NCBI GenBank assembly: GCA_963995525.1 | Contig: OZ023205.1 | Span: 60,450,609-60,514,608 of the forward strand | From: Escarpia spicata | Taxonomy: Eukaryota; Annelida; Polychaeta; Sabellida; Siboglinidae | Length of the DNA stretch: 64,000 bases | Direction: 5' to 3' | Shown: piece after piece, positions 24,601 through 36,600 of the stretch | How the letters are laid out: every line of letters begins with the position of its first letter | Position numbering within the stretch: the first letter of the stretch is position 1 | Notes under the pieces: model-generated | Told to the model about the DNA's origin: nothing | The model's input: the letters and a program-made list of their open reading frames with translations, nothing else | The model's database searches: none | Made by a program: the position numbers and the translations under genes

Positions 24601-27600
24601 AGTGGAGTGTGGGTTGATGAGGGATGGAAGTGGAGTGTGGGTTGATGAGGAATGGAAGTGGAGTGTGGTTTGATGAGGAATGGAAGTGGAGAGTGGGCTG
24701 ATGAGGAATGGAAGTGGAGAATGGGTTGATGAGGGGTGGAAGTGGAGAGTTGGTTGATGAGGGATGGAAGTGGAGAGTTGGTTGATGAGGGATGGAAGTG
24801 GAGTGTGGGTTGATGAGGAATGGAAGTGGAGTGTGGGTTGATGAGGAATGGAAGTGGAGTGTGGGTTGATGAGGGGTGGAAGTGGAGTGTGGGTTGATGA
24901 AAGATGGAAATGGAGTGTGGGTTGATGAGGAATGGAAGTGGAGTGTGCGTTGATGAGGGGTGGAAGTGGAGTTTGGGTTAATGAGGAATGGAAGTGGAGT
25001 ATGATTTGATGAGGAATGGAAGTGGAGTGTGGGTTGATGAGGAATGGAAGTGGAGTGTGGGTTGATGAGGAATGGAAGTGGAGTGTGATTTGATGAGGAA
25101 TGGAAGTGGAGTGTGGGTTGATGAGGAATGGGAGTGGAGAGTGAGTTAATGAGGGATGGAAGTGGAGAGTGGGTTGATGAGGGATGGAAGTGGAGTGTGG
25201 GTTGATGAGGGATGGAAGTGGAGTGTGGGTTGATGAGGAATGGAAGTGGAGTGTGATTTTAATGAGGAATGGAAGTGGAGTGTGATTTGATGAGGAATGG
25301 AAGTGGAGTGTGGGTTGATGAGGAATGGAAGTGGTGTGGGTTGATGAGGGGTGGAAGTGGAGTGTGGGTTGATGAGGAAGCTCTGGTGTGCTTTCGCAGG
25401 TTGTGGCTCCAAAGAAAGAGACATTGGGGCTTGCGGAGGGCACCTATAAGACCACCATGGGGAAACTGAAAGTGAAACAGCAGGAACTGAAAGAGATCAC
25501 CGACCGACTGGACGGGCTCAAGGCTGACCTAGACACGAAACAGAAAGAAAAGACGGTAAGATCACTGACCATTTGGGTTGACCACTTAAACTGACCACAT
25601 GTAGACAGACTTAGGTAGCAAGTATAAAGTAAATTGCAAGCGGACTTAGGATGGGTGAGACACCTGTCTGGTGGTTCTCAGTTCATTCCAATGTTACACT
25701 TTGTGTATTTTGGTGTTAAAATGTAACACATGAAACAGAAGTGATGTTCTGTAGGGTAAAATCAATTAAAATATAAAATAAAATAATATTTAAAGAGGAA
25801 TGTTACAGTTACAAATGAATGGCTACATAACAGTGTATGGTTTGCTTCGTGCAGAAACTGACAGCCACTGCCCTGTGTGACATGTCAGCATGAAGATGTG
25901 TTTATGTGTCTGTTCTATCTGATTGCCAGGAACTGGAGGACAACATAGAACTGACAAAAGTGAAGATCATCCGTGCTGAGAAGTTGATCAGTGGACTCGG
26001 TGGTGAGAAGGAAAGATGGACTAATGTAAGTGCAGTCTGAGTTACATCTTCTCGGCAGGAAAGTAACTCCGGTGTGCATGATCATAACAACTACATGCAG
26101 CACTCGCTGCAACAGGAGGAGTTAGCAGACAGACACACACAGACTGATGTGTTCCTAATTTGTTACAAAGTACAACCATGTAACACTCACTGCAACAGGG
26201 GGAGGTAGCAGACAAACACACACATACTGATGTGTTCCCATTGTTACAAAATACAACCATGTAACACTCACTGCAACAGGAGGAGTTAGCAGACAGACAC
26301 ACAGACTGATGTGTTCCCATTGTTACAGAATATAACCATGTAACACTCACTGCAACAGGAGGAGTTAGCAGACAGACACACACAGACTGATGTGTTCCCA
26401 TTGTTACAAAGTACAACCATGTAACACTCACTGCAGCAGGAGGAGTTAGCAGACAGACACACACAGACTGATGTGTTCCCATTGTTACAAAGTACAACCA
26501 TGTAACACTCACTGCAACAGGGGGAGTTAGCAGACAAACACACACAGACTGATGTGTTCCCATTGTTACAAAATACAACCATGTAACACTCACTGCAACA
26601 GGAGGAGTTAGCAGACAGACACACAGACTGATGTGTTCCCATTGTTACAGAATATAACCATGTAACACTCACTGCAACAGGAGGAGTTAGCAGACAGACA
26701 CACACAGATTGATGTGTTCCCATTGTTACAAAGTACAACCATGTAACACTCACTGCAGCAGGAGGAGTTAGCAGACAGACACACACAGATTGATGTGTTC
26801 CCATTGTTACAAAGTACAACCATGTAACACTCACTGCAGCAGGAGGAGTTAGCAGACAGACACACACAGACTGATGTGTTCCCATTGTTACAAAGTACAA
26901 CCATGTAACACTCACTGCAACAGGGGGAGTTAGCAGACAGACACACACACACTGATGTGTTTCCATTGTTACAAAATACAACCATGTAACACTCACTGCA
27001 ACAGGAGGAGTTAGCAGACAGACACACAGACTGATGTGTTCCCATTGTTACAGAATATAACCATGTAACACTCACTGCAACAGGAGGAGTTAGCAGACAG
27101 ACACACACAGACTGATGTGTTCCCATTGTTACAAAGTACAACCATGTAACACTCACTGCAACAGGAGGAGTTAGCAGACAGACACACACAGACTGATGTG
27201 TTCCCATTGTTACAAAATACAAACATGTAACAGAGTGTTTGTGGAATAAAACATTTCCTATATTTCACCTTCATACATTCTAACCAAATGTAGGATCAGT
27301 GATGCCATGGGGGCCATTCAGTGAGATGATCCAACTGTTAAGTTTTATACAGTTTTTGACAATGATAACATTCACTTGTTGGCTGCCGCTTGTGATGTTA
27401 GGGTGTAGGTGTCTACAAACTGTTGTGAAGCTCTGACAGTAGTTAGTTACCATGTCAACATTGTTAATGTCAGAATAGATTCCCCTCATACGATGTATGT
27501 GACAGACTAACTGTCTGTTGGACATATAATATTGTAATTATCTCCATGTTCATTGTGTTGGTAGAGTCATGTTTTCTAGTTTTGTTGATGATATTTTTGT

Positions 27601-30600
27601 TTTGTCAGAATGTTGAGATGCTCTCGTACACATATGACAACATTGTTGGGGACGTCCTCCTGTCCGCCGGCTACGTCGCTTACCTTGGCCCCTTCATTCT
27701 GGATTATAGACAGGTAAGTAACATATTGTCTTGGTTTTTTAATTCTAGATTACAGACAGGTATGAAACAGATTGTCTTGGTTCATGAATTATAGATTACT
27801 GAGAGGTAAGTAACATATGATATTGGTTCTTTAATTGTAATATACAGAAGGGTACATATCACATGGTGTCTGCCCTTTCATTATAGATTACAGACAGGTT
27901 TGTAATAATTCTGTGTTCAATTTCACCCTGCTCCATGGCATGTCAAATAAATTTGGAATACCTGGCCATTCCGGGCGTCTGTTGGTTTGTATTTGAAGCT
28001 ACGTACTTTTGAAGCAACTAACGCATGTAAATTGTCATCTGCCATGCCCAAAAATATCACTGTTGCTGACCGTAGCCTAACGTAAACAGATAGTTTTGTC
28101 GTAATCGGATGTGTGCGATTATGAACTCATAATTGTATCTCGGTTTTAGATAGAGCATATTGTGATAATGTAGTATAATGTCTTAACGGTTCAAGCAAGT
28201 TTGAAGTGTACATTTTCAATCTTTGACAGGAGTGTCTGACTGAGTGGCACAGGATGTGTCAGGAGAAAGACGTGCCTGTGTCCGATAAGTTCTCCCTCTC
28301 TGAGACCCTCGGAAACCCCGTCACGATCCGAGACTGGCACATCGCGGGATTGCCAGTTGACCAGTAGGTGGCAGCATTCACACATGTGGGAAAGAATGAG
28401 TACCGTAAATTCTGTATTTATAGCCGCGGCTTCAATTGCAATATTGTGTCACTGAAATCAGGAAGGAAATGTCAAAGTTGGGGTGCGGCTTTAAATACAG
28501 TATTTTGCCAAAAAAATGAATATCAGGTCGCTGGCTGGGTTATTGGTACTAGCGAATAGAACGGTATGGCAATGACGATGTAAATATCAAAGAAAAACGA
28601 AGTCGGCTGTATTAAATCAATAAAACATTAAAAAGCATGCAGTGATGCAACGCGATCATACATCACCAGAGGCTGAGCTAACATGTGGATTCCAGTTCAT
28701 CACTATGATCAGATAGGTCCAGCTTGATCAGGTTTAAAACCCCTCAAAATCACTGTCTGCATCTCACACATTGGCTCACTGGGTTGTCAGTAGTAACGTT
28801 GATAATAATTAAGTGAAAAACTTACCGAAAAAACGAAGTCGGATGTATCAATAAAACATTGTATTACAACTGCCACTGGTGCAAAAATAATTACATAACA
28901 CGTACAAACCCGTGTCCATAAAGTGTTCAGAAAGAAAGATCAAGACATGTGAAAACATTAAATTTTAAAATCCATCGTCAGCGAAATCACTTTCATCGTC
29001 ACCGTTGAAGAATGCCATGCCGAAACAGCGGTGTCATTCCATGTATCCGTGCCGTGTGCACTGGGCAAACATCTTCAAATAAGATGGCATCATCCATTTC
29101 ACAACTAAAATCCTCCAAAGTCACTTTCATTGTCGCTATCAAAGAACGCTGCCTGGAACGGCATGGCAGCGTCATCCCGCGTATCCGTGTCTGGGCCGTC
29201 GGCATCACGGATCGTGGCCGCGCACAAACGTTTTTGAAATTTGAATATGATGGCATCCGCCGTTCTTAACAACTGTCCCACACTAGCAGACATCAACTGT
29301 AACAACTGTCTGCTTTGTTAAATGCTTGCTCTTGGGATCAGGTGTAGATGTTTTAAGCCAAGTTCCAAGCACAACGTTCACACCTTAGCTTTGCTGAAGC
29401 CAGGCTTCACCTGATTGTCAACACAACACCATTACAAGTGCCCCTTAGCACTGGAGTAAATTGCACTTCCCCTGGTAAGATACAAGTGTTATTATAATGC
29501 CACATGCATGAGTCAGAAGTAGACCAAACCACAAGATCACATCCGTTCTCACGGCGGCGCGGCGACGACAATTATTACATTGTAATTACTAGCTGTCAAT
29601 CAAACACCTTTGAAGTCAACACAGCTGGTCCTACTGCACTAAACCAGCTCTAGTCTTTTCAATGCATTTATAACATCGACTTTATACATGACTCTACATA
29701 AAATGGCATAAAAATAAAACTTCTCAAAATATTTTAATAATTCTAGCTTTACCGTATAGCTTAAATGCATGGCTACATTTCGTTCACTGGGTGTATGGAC
29801 ATTCAGCCACCCAGTTATTTTCTGGTAGCATGGTGAAATTTGTTTATTTTTGTTTTCCATTTTGACAACATTCACATATAGTATTATTCTTACGTTAATA
29901 TAAAATGTGATGTAGTTATTATCAATGCATTACATTAAAGTCTTTTACCAATAAAATTATACCTTATTCATTCATTTATAATAATTAATAACAAAGTTAT
30001 GACTTTCTTTGTGGAACCTCTTAATTTTTTCTACTTGTGTGCGTTACGGAAGTATGTCACACGCAGGGTTAAATGGTCATGGCCCAAAGTCCAGGTGCGG
30101 CTTTAAATAAGGTTTTTGCCTGTGACAAACTGCGTGGAGGAAAATCAGGGGTCAGGTCAAAAGTCGGGGTGCGGCTTTAATTAGGGATGCGGCTACAAAT
30201 ACAGAATTTACGGTAGTCTTAATTTTTATTTGAGCCAATGTTGGAGGTATTTGATGTAAATGATGTGATTATGGTAGAGTGTACAGTGGTCAGACTGCAG
30301 AAGAGTGCCATGATAAGAGGCTAGCTAGATCAGAATAGATTATACACGTACAAATAGTAGGCATATGGTTAGATAAGTCAGCATATAGGTTGATCCTGGA
30401 TTCCGTTACATACATTCATTTTGAAAATAAATAGCACAGATACCTCTAAGAATCTTGATCCCGTTGCTTGTGAGTTTCCTCGACCATCATGGTCCCTTCG
30501 TCAGCAGCATTATGTGCTGCTCTCTGTTGTCATGTGACCATGATGGTGGTTAATTTATCACATGACAACAGTTCCAAGGAAATAACTCTTAAATATTAAC

Positions 30601-33600
30601 CACGTACATGTAGATTAACCACAAAGGGTATTGATATATGACTAAATTATAAAAGGGAAACTAAGAATTCATTCAGGAAAGGAGTTCAGTTGCTTTAATT
30701 TGAATGCTGCGATTATTATACAAAGTAATCGTTATTACACCTGATGTAACAGGAAAGAACCAGCTCCTAATGGTGACGTAGTTCTTGTGAAACATGTGGT
30801 GCTATTCTATGTTGTATTTCAGTTTGTCAGAGAACAATGCCATCATTTCAATGTCTGTTTCAGTTTCTCCGAGCACAATGCCATCATTTCAGTGTCTGTT
30901 TCAGTTTCTCCGAGCACAATGCCATCATTTCAGTGTCTGTTTCAGTTTCTCCGAGCACAATGCCATCATTTCAGTGTCTGTTTCAGTTTCTCCGAGCACA
31001 ATGCCATCATTTCAGTGTCTGTTTCAGTTTCTCCGAGCACAATGCCATCATTTCAGTGTCTGTTTCAGTTTCTCCGAGCACAATGCCATCATTTCAATGT
31101 CTGTTTCAGTTTCTCCGAGCACAATGCCATCATTTCAGTGTCTGTTTCAGTTTCTCCGAGCACAATGCCATCATTTCAGTGTCTGTTTCAGTTTCTCCGA
31201 GCACAATGCCATCATTTCAGTGTCTGTTTCAGTTTCTCCGAGCACAATGCCATCATTTCAGTGTCTGTTTCAGTTTCTCCGCGCACAATGCCATCATTTC
31301 AATGTCTGTTTCAGTTTCTCCGAGCACAATGCCATCATTTCGACGTCTGCGAATCGCTGGCCTCTGATGATTGACCCTCAGGGTCAAGCAAACAAATGGA
31401 TAAAGAACATGGAGAAGTCGAACAAACTCGAGGTCATTAAACTCTCCGACAGCAGTTATCTTCGCACACTTGAAAACTGCATCCAGGTAACGAGAGTTTG
31501 TTCATGGTTTCTTTGTAATATGCAAATTATAATAATAATGCAGTTTATTTAAGATATACATCCATATTCATACATAATATACATAAAAATTCAACATATA
31601 CACATGTATTAACATATATAATATACACAGAGTTGCTTTAAGAATATTGAAACTGTGTAGTATGTGTAAGACAAGGTAAAAGGACAAGTTAAAAGAAAAT
31701 GTAATAAGTAATGACTTGTAAAAACTGTTTCAGTTATGCTGTATGAGTCTTGCAGAATAGTCGTAGTCTGCATCAGATATGTAAACGAATAATTGTTAGA
31801 TTATTAGTTATCTACAATTCTACCTAGACAATCATTAAGATGAAATATGAATAAACATCAATAAACAAGACTGCATTGTGTATATAATTTTTGAATAAAT
31901 GATTACACTATTCCCTGGCAGGTCTGTTCAATCGAACGTCATCTCGACTTCTCTGGGAATCATTCAGCCATGCTGCAATTAATGTGCGAAGACTATTCAT
32001 ACACAAATATCCGCCACTATCTTTAACCAGGTACTCATTCATACAACTGAGTGATCTGGAACAATGTAGAATGAATGAACTTTGCAGAAGGTTCGACACG
32101 GCAACACAGGATTCGAACCCGGGTTCTCTCAGTTGAGAGTCCAGTGCTCTAGCCTGTGCCACTGCGCCCCACTGATGGTTGTGTATTGTTGCAGTTAGGC
32201 AACCTGTATGTGGTGATGCTCTATAACTCTGCCACTGCGCCCCACTGATGGTTGTTTATTGTTGCAGTTTGGCAACCCGTGTCTGATGGAGAACTTGGGG
32301 GAGGAGCTGGACCCGGCCATGGACCCGATCCTACTGAAGCAGTTGTTCCGCCAGAGCAACATGGACTACATCCGTCTGGGCGACCACGTGCTGCAGTACA
32401 GCGCAGACTTCAAGTTCTACATGACCACCTGTCTGCGCAACCCTCACTACCTGCCCGAGGTCTCCGTTAAGGTCGGTTGGTCACAGTCGTCTTCTCTCAT
32501 ATGTATATTAACACGCCAACTTTGGAGCCTTCTAAGTGCATCTCCTCCAAGGTGCCACTGGTCTTGCGCCTCTTTCTACGCACATTCAATTTACAAATTG
32601 GCAATGTATTTCTAAAAACAACAATATTTATTTAGAGTGATATACTTACATGTTGGTGTGCTGTGCTTCTCTAGAAGGTCTTTCTCCAACCTGACAGAAG
32701 TGGGTGGTGACCCATTATCCTCCGCAGTGCGCCATTGTGTGAACAAGTTGTAAATGACAAATACTGTACTGGTGATAAATGCTCAACTAGGTTTGTTGGC
32801 TCCTTGCTTTCACCCATCCTCACATCTTTGGCTTATGTCAACTAGGTTTGTTCGCTCCTTGCTTTCACCCATCCTCACATCTTTGGCTTATGTCAACTAG
32901 GTTTGTTGGCTCCTTGCTTTCACCCATCCTCACATCTTTGGCTTATGTCAACTGGGAGGGTGAAAGCTGGTACAAGCATAGTGGGGCAGGTTGGTCCAGC
33001 AGTTACACACTCGACTGTCTATCTCGAGAACCAAGGTTCGAGTCTCCCCTGCTTATGTTTTGGAAAAGTCACCAACATGCTTGTTTTAATTGTCCAGTCA
33101 TTTCAAAACTGTCCTTGTTTGTCAGCTGTTGTCATCAGTTTTATTTATTGTAGGGACTGTTTATTACAAGAGTCTGCAATTGTTTATTGCAGCAGGGCAA
33201 GTCTGTGTACTACTGTGGTCTGTTTATTGCAGGGGTCTGGTTACTGCAGGGGTCTGTTTGCTACAGGAGTCTGTTTACTGCAGGAGTCTGTTTACAGCAG
33301 GGGTCTGTTTACTGCAGGGGTCTGTTCACTGCAGTGGATTGTTTACTGCAGGGACTGTTTATTGCAGGATTCTGTTTATTGCAGAATAGTGAATTTATTG
33401 CGGATATTTGGTCTGTTTGTTGCAGAATGTAGGCAGCTTGTACAGTCATTACTATAGCAGCAGTCTTTAATTAGTTACACTAGAGTTGTTCAGATTAATA
33501 GATTTTTTCAGTGATTGATTGGTTCATACTTTCTATCAAAGAATCGATCACAATCTTGTGCGATCAACTATATTGTTTTGATTATGCATGTAAAAATTAT

Positions 33601-36600
33601 TTTTGAATTAAATATGTATGATTGCCAAAGCCATGTGTCGATCACATTAGTACTGCCATCTGGTGACCAAACTTTTCTAGAATGGTCATCCACAAACTGA
33701 CTATGATATAATTGATCTATTGATTCTCAATATTATATCTATAGCCGTATATGTAGACTTGTGTTGTCTTTCAGGTGATGCTGGTGAACTTCATTATCAC
33801 ACCGATGTGTCTAGAGGACCAACTCCTAGGGTTGTTACATGTAGATTTGGGGTGTGGACTTGTGTTCATGGGGCACAGTGGCATGACAGTTACAACATTA
33901 GACTTGTGTTCATGGGGCACAGTGGCATGGCAGTTACAGCGTTAGACTTGTGTTCATGGGGCACGATGACGTGGCAGTTACAGCATTAGACTTGTGTTGA
34001 TGGAGCACGATGACATGGCAGTTACAGCATTAGACTTGTGTTCATGGAGCACAATGACATGGCAGTTACAGCATTAGACTTGTGTTCATGGAGCACAATG
34101 ACATGGCAGTTACAGCATTAGACTTGTGTTCATGGAGCACAATGACATGGCAGTTACAGCATTAGACTTGTGTTCATGGAGCACGATGACATGGCAGTTA
34201 CAGCGTTAGACTTGTGTTCATGGAGCACGATGACGTGGCAGTTACAGCATTAGACTTGTGTTGATGGAGCACGATGACATGGCAGTTACAGCATTAGACT
34301 TGTGTTCATGGAGCACGATGACATGGCAGTTACAGCATTAGACTTCTGTTCATGGAGCACAATGGCATGGCAGTTACAGCATTAGACTTGTGTTCATGGA
34401 GCACAATGGCATGGCAGTTACAGCATTAGACTTGTGTTCATGGAGCACAATGGCATGGCAGTTACAGCATTAGACTTGTGTTCATGGAGCACAATGGCAA
34501 GGCAGTTACAGCATTAGACTTGTGTTCATGGAGCACAATGACATGGCAGTTACAGCATTAGACTTCTGTTCATGGGGCACAATGACATGGCAGTTACAAC
34601 ATTAGACTTGTGTTCATGGAGCACGATGGCAAGGCAGTTACAGCATTAGACTTGTGTTCATGGAGCACAATGGCATGGCAGTTACAGCATTAGACTTCTG
34701 TTCATGGGGCACAATGACATGGCAGTTACAGCATTAGACTTGTGTTCATGGAGCACAATGACATGGCAGTTACAGCGTTAGACTTGTGTTCATGGAGCAC
34801 GATGACATGGCAGTTACAGCATTATACTTGTGTTCATGGAGCACGATGGCATGGCAGTTACAGCATTAGACTTGTGTTCATGGAGCACGATGACATGGCA
34901 GTTACAGCATTATACTTGTGTTCATGGAGCACGATGGCATGGCAGTTACAGCATTAGACTTGTGTTCATGGAGCACGATGGCATGGCAGTTACAGCATTA
35001 GACTTGTGTTCATGGAGCACGATGGCATGGCAGTTACAGCATTATACTTGTGTTCATGGAGCACGATGACATGGCAGTTACAGCATTATACTTGTGTTCA
35101 TGGAGCACGATGGCATGGCAGTTACAGCATTAGACTTCTGTTCATGGAGCACGATGGCATGGCAGTTACAGCATTAGACTTGTGTTCATGGAGCACGATA
35201 GCATGGCAGTTACAACATTAGACTTGTGTTCATGGAGCACGATAGCATGGCAGTTACAACATTAGACTTGTGTTCATGGAGCAAGATGGCATGGCAGTTA
35301 CAGTGTTAGACTTGTGTTCATGGAGCACGATGGCATTGACAGTTACAACGTTAGACTTGTATTCATGGAGCACGATGGCATGGCAGTTACAGCGTTAGAC
35401 TCATTCGAGAGATTCTGGGTTCAAATCCTCCTGCAGATATTTTGAATCTTGGGCAAGTTCTTTCACTCTACACTGCTTCAGTTCACTCAGCTGTGTGCAT
35501 GAGTACATGGCTATAGACATTGGTGGGTATTTGTGTATGAACATTCTCAGCACAGCAATTGCAACATGGCTGAATGCTTCCCAGAGAACTCGAAATGGTC
35601 TTAGATTGAACAGGTCTTCCAGGGAGTAAAGTGTAAATGCTTTGAGCAGTCCTAATGACGGCATACCGCACTTAAGAAATTACTTTTTGTTGTCAGGTGA
35701 TGCTGGTCAATTTCATGATCACGCCGATGGGTCTGGAGGACCAACTCCTAGGGATCGTGGCAGCGAAGGAGAAGCCGGAACTGGAGGAGAAGAAGAACCA
35801 ACTGATCATGGAGAGTGCCTTCAACAAACACCAGCTGAAAGACTTCGAGGACAAGATCCTCGAAGTTCTCTCAACATCACATGTGAGTAACCATTGTAAC
35901 TTTTCTGGTTGCTGTCGTTGCCTGTCGTGTGAACAAGTGGGGATATGTTGTATGTCAAATCTTTCAACAAATTGCTGCAAAGTCAGTTTAGTTCCTGCTG
36001 TCTAATGGTATCTTGGAGCCGTGAACAATATCTTGCATACGTCAAATGGTGTTTTAAGAAATTGTTACCATGGCTACAAGTTAATTGTGGACCAACAACA
36101 TTTTAGACTTCCGAATTTCAAGATTTGGACAATAATTCTATGTGAGACAGAGTGTCTGCCTATAAGCGGCATACCTTCCTTTACACAGTATGCTCGTGTT
36201 TATTATTTATAGTTTATTATCAATTTTATTATCTATTGTATTGTTTTATTATAATAGTATAAGTCTAAAATGTAATGTTTGTCTGTCACAGGGCAACATT
36301 CTGGAGGATGAGACCGCCATCGAGATTCTGTCCTCGAGCAAAGTTCTCTCTGAGGAGATTCAAGTGAAGCAGGAGATCACAAGCAAGACCGAGGCTGCAA
36401 TTGACGAAGTCCGCAATGGGTACACCCCGGTACGTCTCAATTCATGAAGTAGAACTGTGGCAGCTCATCTGTACTGTTCATTTGACATTTTAGAGATGAT
36501 GTACCTGCAGCTTTTATTTTCTTTAATGTTTTTCAACAAATGGGAGAATTGTTGTTTCTAGTTGTGTACTGCCGTATATGGCAGTATTCTGAAGTAATAA

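Noticed and set aside
23650..25443. 597-residue open frame on the minus strand
   Set aside because: Entirely the 28-bp minisatellite; the period and lack of stops create the frame. Periodic protein, no domain.
26042..27222. Cysteine-rich minus-strand frames ([14 protein letters not shown] repeats)
   Set aside because: 81-bp minisatellite read in a stop-free frame; not a secreted cysteine-rich protein.
29012..29305. Host gene on either strand at 29 kb
   Set aside because: Short frames inside a TIR element; better explained as transposon remnant.
32980..33070. tRNA gene
   Set aside because: A- and B-box-like strings are present but the acceptor stem does not pair well; treated as a SINE head.
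33775..33835. Mutually exclusive alternative exon 25
   Set aside because: It lacks the second half of the exon and a donor in a fitting place, so it could not replace exon 25.
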